In this document: positions 8,581 to 16,764 of the stretch, in pieces
Layout of the letters: each line of letters starts with the position of its first letter
Position numbering within the stretch: the first letter of the stretch is position 1
NCBI RefSeq assembly: GCF_039414295.1
Contig: NZ_JBCITM010000001.1
Location: 186,001 to 250,000, forward strand
Direction: 5' to 3'
Source: Anoxynatronum sibiricum
GTDB lineage: Bacteria; Bacillota; Clostridia; Peptostreptococcales; Tindalliaceae
Length of the DNA: 64,000 nucleotides
Made by a program: the position numbers and the translations under genes
Notes under the pieces: generated by a model
The model's database searches: none
What the model saw: the letters and a program-made list of their open reading frames with translations, nothing else
What the model was told of the DNA's origin: nothing

Positions 8581-9738
8581 ATGTCACAATTACTGAAACA
8601 ACAAGTAGCGGATTATTGTCAGCAGTGCCCTGTCATAGAGCCTGGCATCAAAGTTGAAAAAGCGGTCACTCTTTATCAAGAATCAACGGAATGCCTGGTG
8701 GTGGCTGTTGGTCAGCAACCAGTGGGCATTTTGTTGCGGGAGCGCCTCTTTTCTATGTTGAGCACCCGTTATGGGCCGTTTCTTTACCAGCAAAAACCGG
8801 TGGAACGGGTGATGCTGCGACAGATGCTTCAAGTGGATTATAATACAACGCTGGAGCAATTGTTGGTTATGATTGAAGAAGCAGTCGGCGACTTTGGAGA
8901 AACCATTCTGATCATGAATGACAGAGGCATTCAGGGAATCCTAAAGCTGGAAAGCCTCTTTAATCTGTTAACTCAAATTCAACATGAAGAAGCAGACCAT
9001 CAAATGGCTGTGATTCAGGAAAATGTGAGAGAAGTGACACTGATTTCCCATGCAGTACAGAAAATGACAACTTCGATGATCCACTACGAACAGACAGGAC
9101 ACGTGATGAAGGAAGTTGCCCACGGAGGACAGCAGGCATTGGAAGATTTGCTTAACCACATTCGCCTGATTGAAAAAGTGGTGCAACGGCAGATGGATCA
9201 GGTGGAGGTGCTGCAGCAGCAGATGCAGCAGATTTCACCCCTGGTGGCAGGCATTAAGCGGATTGCAACCCAGACCAATCTGTTATCCCTGAATGCTTCC
9301 ATTGAAGCAGCCAGAGCAGGTGTTCATGGTGCCGGATTTCAGGTGGTTGCCTTGGAAGTTCGACAGCTGTCAGAGCAGGTGGACGCGTCGGTTAAACAAA
9401 TTGAAGCTTATATGGAGAGTACGCTGCTGGAATCCAACCTGACCCGGCAGCAGGTGACGAAAGGCCGTCAGGAGGTGGAAGCGGCCACCGCTCTGGTGAA
9501 AGGAATCGATACACAGTTTTACCGTCTCTTTCAGCTTTCCCATACCATGGGAGAAGAAATGAGCACAGTCGCTGAGATCATTCGGGAAGCAGGTATAAAA
9601 ATGAGCTGGCTTGAAAACAGCATGAATAGAATGGAAGACCAGGTTCGAACAAACCAGCAAAGACTCTTTCGAATCGAGAAGATCAAGAATGATCATACGA
9701 ACCTGGCAGATACTGAAGAGACCAGATGTGTGGGATAA
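8581..9738 (+). CDS. Soluble MCP-like signalling protein with CBS-pair-like N-terminus
   Basis: A 385-residue cytoplasmic protein without membrane segments. Residues about 1-135 resemble a CBS-domain pair (PVGILLRERLFSML, then a second unit ending in MNDRGIQGILKLESL), suggesting nucleotide or SAM-type ligand sensing. Residues about 140-370 are a short MCP signalling coiled coil with tip TQTNLLSLNASIEAARAG. The usual following segment GRGFAVVA is altered to GAGFQVVA. GGGAGGGTCAG precedes the ATG. It may tune the chemotaxis array or another kinase in response to an intracellular signal; that role is inference. Confidence 0.8.
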   Translation: MSQLLKQQVADYCQQCPVIEPGIKVEKAVTLYQESTECLVVAVGQQPVGILLRERLFSMLSTRYGPFLYQQKPVERVMLRQMLQVDYNTTLEQLLVMIEEAVGDFGETILIMNDRGIQGILKLESLFNLLTQIQHEEADHQMAVIQENVREVTLISHAVQKMTTSMIHYEQTGHVMKEVAHGGQQALEDLLNHIRLIEKVVQRQMDQVEVLQQQMQQISPLVAGIKRIATQTNLLSLNASIEAARAGVHGAGFQVVALEVRQLSEQVDASVKQIEAYMESTLLESNLTRQQVTKGRQEVEAATALVKGIDTQFYRLFQLSHTMGEEMSTVAEIIREAGIKMSWLENSMNRMEDQVRTNQQRLFRIEKIKNDHTNLADTEETRCVG

Positions 9739-9807
9739 CTGATTTAAAGAAGACAGTTCTAATGATTTGATATTGATGTCAACTGCCACTGCAGATCAAT
9801 GATGATG

Positions 9808-9846
9808 AAAGCCCTGGGTCACCATCTGTCGGGGCTTTTTTGCTTT
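9808..9846 (+). terminator. Rho-independent terminator
   Basis: AAAGCCC (9808-9814) pairs with GGGCTTT (9832-9838), followed by TTTTGCTTTT, just after the soluble MCP-like gene. Confidence 0.75.
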
Positions 9847-9966
9847 TCTATCGACAACGGTCATGATTCCGCATATAATAAATAGAACAAAAGAATTGGA
9901 AATGCCTGACGACTCTCCATATCAGTCAAAAACGGTGCGATCATTTCATCTAAGGGAGGTGCAGCC

Positions 9967-10233
9967 GTGAAAGTGAAAACCACTTACCAGGGCCATGTGT
10001 TTGAATTGCACCGTTCACTGGGGTCGGTGAGCTTTTTGGTGGACGGCGAAATTCGTGACATGACCGGCGGTAAACTGATGCAACACAAAGTGGATCAGAC
10101 TTACCATGCTGAGATTAAACAAGGCCCTCATCAGGGAGTACCGGTGAAAGCAGAACTGAAGCTGGGATGGCTGGCAGATCGAGTTTTCTTCTACTACAAT
10201 GGGCAGTTGATTGCAGAAAAGAAGCTTTTTTGA
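9967..10233 (+). CDS. Small conserved-looking protein of unknown function
   Basis: An 88-residue soluble protein starting with GTG at 9967 after a strong TAAGGGAGGT. It is rich in beta-type segments (GHVFELHRSLGSVSFLVDG, then LADRVFFYYNGQLIAEK) and contains no membrane helix, cysteine pair or signal peptide. I do not recognise a family. It has its own upstream terminator at 9808-9846 and is followed within 63 bases by the YciI-type gene, so the two may be co-transcribed. Confidence 0.65.
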   Translation: MKVKTTYQGHVFELHRSLGSVSFLVDGEIRDMTGGKLMQHKVDQTYHAEIKQGPHQGVPVKAELKLGWLADRVFFYYNGQLIAEKKLF

Positions 10234-10296
10234 CGAAATACTTGCAAGATGGTTTTGGGTACAATGAGACATTACCAGATCGAAAGGAGCAGACGG

Positions 10297-10560
10297 ATGA
10301 TTTTATATGCAGCCATACTGAACATGGTGGATGGTCGAATGGATGAAGCGCTTCTTGAAGAACATAAGGCGTATTTACAGAAACTGATTGATGACGGCAG
10401 CATTTTTGCGAAGGGGCCTTTCACCGATCACAGCGGCGGTCTGGTGCTTTACAAAGCAGATTCATATGAAGAAGCCATGGCCATGGCTTCTCAAGATCCG
10501 GCAATTGTAAAGGGCAGCCGCACCTTAACATTAAAGGAGTGGCGCAGCAACCTGGACTAA
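10297..10560 (+). CDS. YciI family small protein
   Basis: An 87-residue ferredoxin-like-fold protein of the YciI/YCII group. The order is typical: an N-terminal strand, an acidic/helical EEHKAYLQKLIDDG, KGPFTDHSGGLVLY, then a helix EEAMAMASQDP. Members are dimeric, and some act as small dehydrochlorinases or accessory proteins; no activity can be assigned here. I chose ATG 10297 because AAAGGAG sits 7-8 bases upstream and the resulting N-terminus (MILYAAIL) matches the family; an in-frame ATG at 10249 would add an unlikely leader. Confidence 0.82.
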   Translation: MILYAAILNMVDGRMDEALLEEHKAYLQKLIDDGSIFAKGPFTDHSGGLVLYKADSYEEAMAMASQDPAIVKGSRTLTLKEWRSNLD

Positions 10561-10573
10561 AGGAGGCGACAGC

Positions 10574-11434
10574 ATGCTTGACAGAACGGTGGCACATAAG
10601 ATCGTAGAGAAGTGCCGGGGAATAGTCCCCTACCCCATGATATTATGCGGGGATGAAGGTGAAATAATCGCGGCAACCGTTTCCAGCCGTGTGGGTAACA
10701 CTCACCCCCGGGCGCAGGTCATGATCCGGGAGAGGATTGATGAAAGACAGGTTGTCACCAAAGCTGATGAGATGGCCGCCAAGGAGAAAGGACTCGATGT
10801 CAGGGCCGGTGTTGCAGGTGTGGTGGAGCATGAGGGAGAAGTGGTGGCAGCCCTCGCCATTACAGGTGAACCCGATGATGTCATGCCCTTCTTCAATATT
10901 GTTGCGGCCATGGTGGATATGATGTATGAACAGTATCTGGTGAATCAACGCATTTTGAATACAGCAACTCAGGTCAACCAAAGCATGAGCGATCTCGCAG
11001 CAACTTCACAGGAGCTGCTGGCCGGCTCAGAAACGCTGGCAGAGATCAATAGCCATGCAGTTGAAACAGTCCACCAGGCAGAAGAAGTGCTGGAAACCAT
11101 TGGCAATGATTTGAAATTTGTTGAGCAAATTGCCAAAAAAACCAATCTGTTGTCCTTGAACGCTGCCATAGAGGCGGCCCGGGCCGGCGAACTTGGCAGA
11201 GGGTTTGCCGTTGTCGCAGGGGAAGTGAAAGGACTGGCAGAACAGACTGGGTCTTATGCAAAGAACATCAATGAGCAGACACAGCATTTCTCAACTATTT
11301 TCAAGGGTATTTTTGACTTAATGAAAAATAATACTGTCACTTCTCAGGAACAGAAAGAGGCGCTGCGTATACTGACGGATAAAATGGAAACCATCCAGGC
11401 ATCCATCAATGAACTGGCGGGCGATTCAGTGTGA
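10574..11434 (+). CDS. Soluble MCP-type protein with a sugar-diacid-recognition-like sensor domain
   Basis: A 286-residue cytoplasmic signalling protein. Residues about 1-125 resemble the sensor found at the N-terminus of CdaR/SdaR-type regulators (KIVEKCRGIVPYPMIL, then VAGVVEHEGEVVAALAITG and EPDDVMPFF). Residues about 130-285 form a truncated MCP coiled coil with tip KTNLLSLNAAIEAARAGELG. There are no membrane helices or methylation-site bundles of normal length. It overlaps the next gene by four bases (ATGA), so it is translationally coupled to the flavoprotein that follows. This is an unusual pairing of a transcription-factor ligand domain with a chemotaxis-type output. Confidence 0.8.
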   Translation: MLDRTVAHKIVEKCRGIVPYPMILCGDEGEIIAATVSSRVGNTHPRAQVMIRERIDERQVVTKADEMAAKEKGLDVRAGVAGVVEHEGEVVAALAITGEPDDVMPFFNIVAAMVDMMYEQYLVNQRILNTATQVNQSMSDLAATSQELLAGSETLAEINSHAVETVHQAEEVLETIGNDLKFVEQIAKKTNLLSLNAAIEAARAGELGRGFAVVAGEVKGLAEQTGSYAKNINEQTQHFSTIFKGIFDLMKNNTVTSQEQKEALRILTDKMETIQASINELAGDSV

Positions 11435-12696
11435 TGACAACAACTGAAACACACTGGGATGTCATTGTCATTGGAGCCGGTCCTGGCGGGCTGATGGCAG
11501 CGATCACTGCGGCGGTTCAGGGATGTCGGGTGCTGGTGCTGGAAAAAAATGATCAACCGGGAAGAAAGCTGCTGGCAACCGGCGGAGGCCAATGCAATTT
11601 GACCCATCAGATGCCCATGAAATCATTTTTACCTCACTACCATGAAAAAGCGGTTTATGCCGGCAAATGCATTCGGCAGTTTCCGCCCGAAAGCTTGATG
11701 CAGTGGTTTTCTCAAAGAGGAGTTCGTCTTGAAGTGCTGGAGAATGGCAAGGTGTTCCCTGCCAGCAGGAGAGCCACAGAAGTATTGGAAGCTCTGCTGA
11801 CAGAAGTGAAGCGATTGAAGGTGGTGATGAACTGTCGCAGCCCTGTGAAAAAGCTGGAAACTTTTGAAGAGGGCTTTCAAGTAGCGTGTGAAAAACAGGT
11901 TTATAAGGTCCGAAATGTGATTCTGTCAACCGGCGGCTGCACCTATCCTTCACTGGGAACTACCGGTGACGGTTATCGCTTGGCGGCAGACCTGGGCCAC
12001 AGTGTTATTGCCCCCAGGCTGGCGTTAACAGGACTGTCTGTCAGTCATTGGAAGCTGGAAGATTTGTCGGGAGTATCTCTCCAGGAGATCACCATATCTC
12101 ATTGGCGTGAGGGACGAAAGGCTGGAACCTACACAGGTGATTTGCTGTTTACTCATCTTGGGGTCAGTGGTCCTGTAATCCTCAACTATTCCCGCTACTT
12201 CCAGCCGGGAGACCTGCTCACACTCAACCTGGCAGCACCTGAAAAAGAAGAGGCTTTCAGTGACAGAATACTTCGGGAGTTACAATCAATGGGAAAGAAA
12301 AAAGTCAAGACACTGCTGTATAAAGAACCGATGCCCCGACGTGTGATGGACATTGTGATGAAGATGGCCGGAATAGCTGATGAACAAGTGTGTGCATCTG
12401 TCACCAAAGATCAACGGAAGATGCTGGTAAAATGGATGACCCGGATGCCACTGGAAGTAGGGACCTTGGGAGATGTGGAAACGGCAATGGTGACAGCTGG
12501 CGGTGTCTCCACAGATGAAATTCGCAGCAGCACCATGGAATCCTTCGTAGTTCCCGGCCTGTTCTTCGTGGGAGAAGTTCAGGATGTGGATGGCATGACA
12601 GGAGGTTTTAACCTCCAGTTTGCTTTTTCTTCCGGCTATGTGGCAGGGTGCACTGCGGCATCAAGACAGAAAGAAGGCGGCAGCTCATGTCGTTAA
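11431..12696 (+). CDS. NAD(P)/FAD-dependent oxidoreductase, BaiN/HI0933 family
   Basis: A 421-residue flavoprotein of the HI0933/YhiN/BaiN group. The dinucleotide-binding motif GAGPGGLMAA appears near residue 13, followed by GRKLLATGGGQCNLTH, a hallmark of the family; the C-terminal FAD contact region contains VDGMTGGFNLQFAFSSG. Some relatives reduce unsaturated bile-acid intermediates, but most are uncharacterised. It is translationally coupled to the MCP-type gene upstream and overlaps the thioredoxin-like gene downstream by 10 bases, suggesting a three-gene redox/sensing unit. Confidence 0.9.
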   Translation: MMTTTETHWDVIVIGAGPGGLMAAITAAVQGCRVLVLEKNDQPGRKLLATGGGQCNLTHQMPMKSFLPHYHEKAVYAGKCIRQFPPESLMQWFSQRGVRLEVLENGKVFPASRRATEVLEALLTEVKRLKVVMNCRSPVKKLETFEEGFQVACEKQVYKVRNVILSTGGCTYPSLGTTGDGYRLAADLGHSVIAPRLALTGLSVSHWKLEDLSGVSLQEITISHWREGRKAGTYTGDLLFTHLGVSGPVILNYSRYFQPGDLLTLNLAAPEKEEAFSDRILRELQSMGKKKVKTLLYKEPMPRRVMDIVMKMAGIADEQVCASVTKDQRKMLVKWMTRMPLEVGTLGDVETAMVTAGGVSTDEIRSSTMESFVVPGLFFVGEVQDVDGMTGGFNLQFAFSSGYVAGCTAASRQKEGGSSCR

Positions 12697-13016
12697 CAGA
12701 AATACATACTTTGGAAATGTGGGAGACTGTTCTACAGACAGAAAAAAGGGTATTGCTATATGTAGGGAATGCCGATTGCACTGTTTGTCAGTCAACGAAA
12801 CCAAGGATACTCACTTTGATGAAGGCACATCCCCTGTGGGCAGGAGTTGAGGCTTCCGCCCAAAAAAACCCGGACATTGCAGGCCAGTATCTTGTTTTTG
12901 CAATACCGGCGGTGTTGTTATTCGTGGAAGGAAAAGAGATTTTTCGCACTGCACGTTTTCTAGATTTTCAGCAAATACAACAAGTTTTTCACCATCAAAT
13001 GATGCAGGAAGAATAA
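12687..13016 (+). CDS. Thioredoxin-like protein
   Basis: A 109-residue thioredoxin-fold protein with a redox motif CTVC (Cys31, Cys34) and the cis-proline region FAIPAVLLFVEG. The spacing (beta strand LLYVGNADC, helix, then the cis-Pro strand) is right for a reductant or peroxidase partner. The active-site dipeptide TV differs from the usual GP, so its redox potential may differ. ATG 12687 lies inside the end of the flavoprotein gene with GAAGGCGG upstream, indicating coupled expression. Confidence 0.83.
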   Translation: MSLTEIHTLEMWETVLQTEKRVLLYVGNADCTVCQSTKPRILTLMKAHPLWAGVEASAQKNPDIAGQYLVFAIPAVLLFVEGKEIFRTARFLDFQQIQQVFHHQMMQEE

Positions 13017-13076
13017 TGGATCATGACCGTAGAAGGTGCCGAGATAAATACATCGGCCAGAAAAGGAGGAAAACCT

Positions 13077-13901
13077 GTGCAAATTATTACAGACAGCTCC
13101 TGCGACTTGCCGCAGGAAATCATTGACCGCCTGAAAATATTGATTGTGCCATTGCAAATTGAAATTAATGGTGAAGAGTTCACGGATGGTGTTAATCTGA
13201 CCCATCACCAGTTTTTCGAAAAGATGGCTGCTTCGCCAACCCTGCCCAAAACATCTCAGCCATCCCCCCAGTCTTTTATTGATGCATTTCGGGAAGGGTT
13301 TAAACGTCATTCTGAAATCCTTAGTATCCATCTATCTTCCCGTCTCAGCGGCACCATGGAAGGTGCACTCATGGCGCGAAATGATGTGGAAGGAGAAATC
13401 AGTATTTTTGACAGCTTGAGCGGATCGCTGGGTGTGGGCTTGCAAGTGATGAAGGCCTGTGAATTGGTGAAAGAAGGACTTGGCAAGCAGGCGATTCTGG
13501 AGAGATTGGCTGAGTACAGGGAGCAGATGCGGGTGGTGGTGTATTTGGAAACCCTCGAAAATGCCGTTAAAGGTGGCCGGGTGAGCAAACCTAAGGAAAT
13601 TGTGGCCAACCTGCTAAACTTAAAACCGGTGGTTCATGTGGAAGAAGGGTACGTCAGAATTCTGAAAACCCTGCGGGGAAAGAAAAAAGGGATACGCATG
13701 CTGCTGGAAGAAATGGAGAAAAAGGGTGTCGACTATTCTAATCGGATCGTGGGGATCACCCATTGTGATTGCCTGGAAGATGCCCTTGCTTTAAAGGAAG
13801 AGATTATGCAACGCTTTAAGCCGGCCGAAATAATCCTCACCACTATGGGGCCGGTGATTGGTACCCATGCAGGTACTGGCGGACTTCTGGTCTGCTTCTA
13901 A
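13077..13901 (+). CDS. DegV family fatty-acid-binding protein
   Basis: A DegV protein of about 274 residues, which binds a long-chain fatty acid and, in Firmicutes, works as FakB with the FakA kinase. The start (MQIITDSSCDLP) is canonical and is reached from GTG 13077 after AAAAGGAGGAAAA. Typical segments follow: KTSQPSPQSF, SSRLSGTMEGA, a variant of the DSLSGSLG motif, and VYLETLENAVKGGRVSK. No fakA is visible nearby. It is terminated by a strong bidirectional hairpin. Confidence 0.92.
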   Translation: MQIITDSSCDLPQEIIDRLKILIVPLQIEINGEEFTDGVNLTHHQFFEKMAASPTLPKTSQPSPQSFIDAFREGFKRHSEILSIHLSSRLSGTMEGALMARNDVEGEISIFDSLSGSLGVGLQVMKACELVKEGLGKQAILERLAEYREQMRVVVYLETLENAVKGGRVSKPKEIVANLLNLKPVVHVEEGYVRILKTLRGKKKGIRMLLEEMEKKGVDYSNRIVGITHCDCLEDALALKEEIMQRFKPAEIILTTMGPVIGTHAGTGGLLVCF

Positions 13902-13903
13902 GT

Positions 13904-13941
13904 AAAAAAGACACTGCCCAACAATGGGCAGTGTCTTTTTT
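13904..13941. terminator. Bidirectional terminator between degV and the DUF4349 gene
   Basis: A perfect 15-bp stem (AAAAAGACACTGCCC / GGGCAGTGTCTTTTT) with a six-base loop and A/T flanks serves both converging genes. Confidence 0.93.
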
Positions 13942-13953
13942 AGAGATGATTAA

Positions 13954-14913
13954 TCAGGAAGGATCTTTCTTGTGTTGAGAAATCTTTTTGCGAATCAAAC
14001 GATAAACAAAACGTGCCAGGAAAAACAGCGGCAGCAGAACGATGGCGACAGGAATAAACATAATGAGCACCACCACAAGATTCTGAAGGGTTCTGATAAC
14101 AGCAACGACAGATTCTTTGAAAGCCTCGCTTATTTCGGTGCCCCAATGGCGGCTATCCGGGTCGGGAGTCATTTCAGATACTTCCCTCAGATTCACCCGC
14201 ATGGTGGCGAACTGTACCAGGTTATCCCATTTTTGCAGTGAGCCGGTAAAGCTTTCAATCTGGTAACGAAGGTGAGTTAATTCTGACTCGATGCGCAGAA
14301 TATCCTCCATGTTTTCAGCGCGTTCCAGCAATCCAAGCATGCGTTCCTCTTGAATGAGCAGACTGGTGAGACGTGCTTCAGTGTCGAAGTACTGCTCGGT
14401 GATGTTTTCACCATGACTGCTGGCTGACAGCACATTGCCAAACTCCTTTAATCCTTCGGTAAAACCATCAAAACGCTGTTGCGGAATACGAAAAGTAAAA
14501 GAGGCATTACGCCTGGAGGTGTTCGTTGTCTGACCGATGCGGCGTCCTTCCACATAAGAAGATTCCGCATAGCCCCCCAGTCGGCTGACGTAGGCCTGTA
14601 TCTCTGCCACTGCGTCATCAAAGTCAAGTGTTTCCATACTAACCTCGCCGGAATAAATGATCTTATGCTGGCTTTGGTTGACTGTACTGAGATCGACGCC
14701 GCCACCAGATGCTTCCGCAGGCGCTTCAGCAGCAGGCATGGCATCAGGAGAACGACTCTCGGTGACGGCACCGTCATCCCAGCCACTGTCGCTGGCGGCA
14801 TATTCCGGTGAACGGGAACATCCTGCCATTCCAAACACAAGCATGATCAGCAACAGAATCAGCACCACATAGCGGTTGCGTTGCCAAAGTCCATTTTTTA
14901 TCCTTGTCGACAT
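13954..14913 (-). CDS. DUF4349 domain lipoprotein
   Basis: A 319-residue exported protein. A charged N-terminus, a hydrophobic stretch and lipobox GMAGC (Cys32) indicate lipoprotein processing. Residues about 80-260 form the DUF4349 domain, with a central helical pair that looks like a coiled coil (ENMEDILRIESELTHLRYQ). A C-terminal membrane helix (VVLIMFIPVAIVLLPLFFLA) is followed by a basic tail. DUF4349 proteins are of unknown function and probably act at the cell envelope. AGAGGGATC precedes the ATG. Confidence 0.85.
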   Translation of the reverse strand: MSTRIKNGLWQRNRYVVLILLLIMLVFGMAGCSRSPEYAASDSGWDDGAVTESRSPDAMPAAEAPAEASGGGVDLSTVNQSQHKIIYSGEVSMETLDFDDAVAEIQAYVSRLGGYAESSYVEGRRIGQTTNTSRRNASFTFRIPQQRFDGFTEGLKEFGNVLSASSHGENITEQYFDTEARLTSLLIQEERMLGLLERAENMEDILRIESELTHLRYQIESFTGSLQKWDNLVQFATMRVNLREVSEMTPDPDSRHWGTEISEAFKESVVAVIRTLQNLVVVLIMFIPVAIVLLPLFFLARFVYRLIRKKISQHKKDPS

Positions 14914-15095
14914 AACGATCCCTCTTTTCTTCTGAGTTTATTCATGCAAACGATATGAATTGAAACAGCGCCGGTACAAAATAGGTAGACATGGGTCATT
15001 GAAATAATGCATTTGCCATACCAGCCTTTGATAACATAGACGGCACGAAGGCAAAAAAGTTCCATGCGCAGAATTGACAAAATATAACAAATAAA

Positions 15096-15124
15096 TTGAA
15101 TTCATCTGCGCGGTAGGGTACAAT
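15096..15124 (+). promoter_or_regulatory. Sigma-A type promoter for the 15258 gene
   Basis: TTGAAT (15096-15101), a 17-base spacer and TACAAT (15119-15124). The 344-base gap between the divergent DUF4349 and 15258 genes holds this promoter and otherwise nothing I recognise. Confidence 0.6.
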
Positions 15125-15257
15125 CAAACCAAAGGATTACAATAAAATAACAAGGCTTCAAAACGGTGTTGAAAATTGATGCTCAAGAGGTTAATTAAGG
15201 GGGTGTCGGAGGCTGTTGGTGGTTTCTAAACGAAGGTGAGAATATGGAGGAATGGTC

Positions 15258-16520
15258 ATGTATCGTGATAAACTCAAAATTGATCCTTTAAGACTGGATG
15301 AGATCAATGATTTTCTCATGGATCGAAACAATCCCCTGATCAGTGAAATCACCCGTATTGTGGGAAAGTACGGAACTCCTGAAGAAATCAACCGACAGGC
15401 CCGGGAAGCCCGTCAGCTTTCCAATCTTTTGGAAAGACTGGAACGAATGAACTCGCCGTATTTGAAAGACTTGGAATGGCTCATGGGAGAACGGGACAGA
15501 CAAGCTTTTATTGGAATCAGCGATTACAGGCAAAAAGTGATGGGAGACCAATTGCCGGTTTCTGGATTTGACGAAGCAAAGGCTGTCACGCTTGAAATCA
15601 GCGCTCTCCAATACTTCCCCTGGCTGATAACGGAGGCAAAACAGGCCATTGAGAAACAGGAGATCATGCCGGGGCGCTTCATCAGAGTACGAAAAATGAA
15701 AGAACAGGAGCAGGATCACGGAGACACGCTGGCCATTGCCGCAGCCATGCAGATCGTTGGTGCCAGCTATGTGGAAACCCTGGACACAAAGGGGACAGAT
15801 GGTTCCAATGTACATTTGGGTGGTCCCGAAACCATCACCGGTTATTTCGGTGGCATCGGACAACCCAATGAACACCCGCTTCAGTGGATCGATGAACTGC
15901 TTTACTACTATACCCGTTATGGAATTGAACAAGTACTGAACATAAACCCGGGAACGGTGTTCATTGCCTATATGCTTCATAAAATGGGCATTGATATTTC
16001 CTTTAAGATATCTGTTTTTATGGGAAATGACAATCCCTATTCCGTGCTTTGGACGCTTCTCATGGCGAAACTGTTCTCAAGAGAGGATGGATCAACACCG
16101 CTGGTTGGTTTCAATCTGAGCAATTCTGTGGATAACCGGACAATCGAACTAAGCAGTTTTATTCGACAGCAACTGGACCTGGAAAACAATGTGCGCATTG
16201 AACATCACATTACTGAAACTTATCAGGCCATCGTGAGGCAGCCATACAATCGAAGAGAGGAACTGCTTGAGCTGGCCAGAACTGTTCCCAACATTGCGGC
16301 AAAACATGAGGGCGGAGACCCTGAAGTGGAAGAAACCAGAGAATCACCCTCCAGCATTCTCCATTATTTCAGAGATAAAGCTGAAATACTCGAATCAGGC
16401 GATATGAAGAACCTGGAGCAGAATTACCTTGATAAACACGAAGCAGTGAACCGGACAGCCAGAGCGCTCACTGAAAAGGGACTTGCCTTTATTGGTGCGA
16501 AGGCACTGCATCATCGATAA
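15258..16520 (+). CDS. Unrecognised soluble protein, about 420 residues
   Basis: I do not recognise this family. The protein has no signal peptide or membrane helix. An N-terminal helical region (EINDFLMDRNNPLISEITRI, then QAREARQLSNLLERLERM) precedes an alpha/beta core with the striking segments TLDTKGTDGSNVHLGGPETI and GYFGGIG. These are followed by INPGTVFIAYMLHKMGID, GNDNPYSVLWTLLMAKLF and VGFNLSNSVDNRTIELS. Alternating strands and helices would suit a TIM-barrel enzyme, but that is only a guess. ATG 15258 has GGAGG about six bases upstream; ATG 15252 abuts it. It stands alone between its own promoter and a strong terminator. Confidence 0.85.
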   Translation: MYRDKLKIDPLRLDEINDFLMDRNNPLISEITRIVGKYGTPEEINRQAREARQLSNLLERLERMNSPYLKDLEWLMGERDRQAFIGISDYRQKVMGDQLPVSGFDEAKAVTLEISALQYFPWLITEAKQAIEKQEIMPGRFIRVRKMKEQEQDHGDTLAIAAAMQIVGASYVETLDTKGTDGSNVHLGGPETITGYFGGIGQPNEHPLQWIDELLYYYTRYGIEQVLNINPGTVFIAYMLHKMGIDISFKISVFMGNDNPYSVLWTLLMAKLFSREDGSTPLVGFNLSNSVDNRTIELSSFIRQQLDLENNVRIEHHITETYQAIVRQPYNRREELLELARTVPNIAAKHEGGDPEVEETRESPSSILHYFRDKAEILESGDMKNLEQNYLDKHEAVNRTARALTEKGLAFIGAKALHHR

Positions 16521-16540
16521 GCCTGCAGGCTGATACTGAC

Positions 16541-16570
16541 AAAAAACCGCCGGGTTGCCGGCGGTTTTTG
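16541..16570 (+). terminator. Strong Rho-independent terminator
   Basis: AAAACCGCCGG / CCGGCGGTTTTT with loop GTTG, directly after the unrecognised 15258 gene. Confidence 0.93.
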
Positions 16571-16660
16571 TCTGCAACGTATTTTCTCTGAAGTGCATCT
16601 GAACAGACTGTCAATGGTTGAGAAACAGCGCGTGTTTTTGTGGACAACGATGACGGCCAA

Positions 16661-16689
16661 TTGCTCTGTTGATGAAACTGTGGTACAAT
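16661..16689 (+). promoter_or_regulatory. Sigma-A type promoter for the ABC exporter
   Basis: TTGCTC (16661-16666), a 17-base spacer, TACAAT (16684-16689), about 75 bases ahead of the ABC exporter start. Confidence 0.5.
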
Positions 16690-16764
16690 CAATCCGGTCG
16701 ACTATGTCTTCAACAGGGGCTGATTGCAGTCTGGTTGAGGATTTGAAAAGGAAGGTGACAAACG

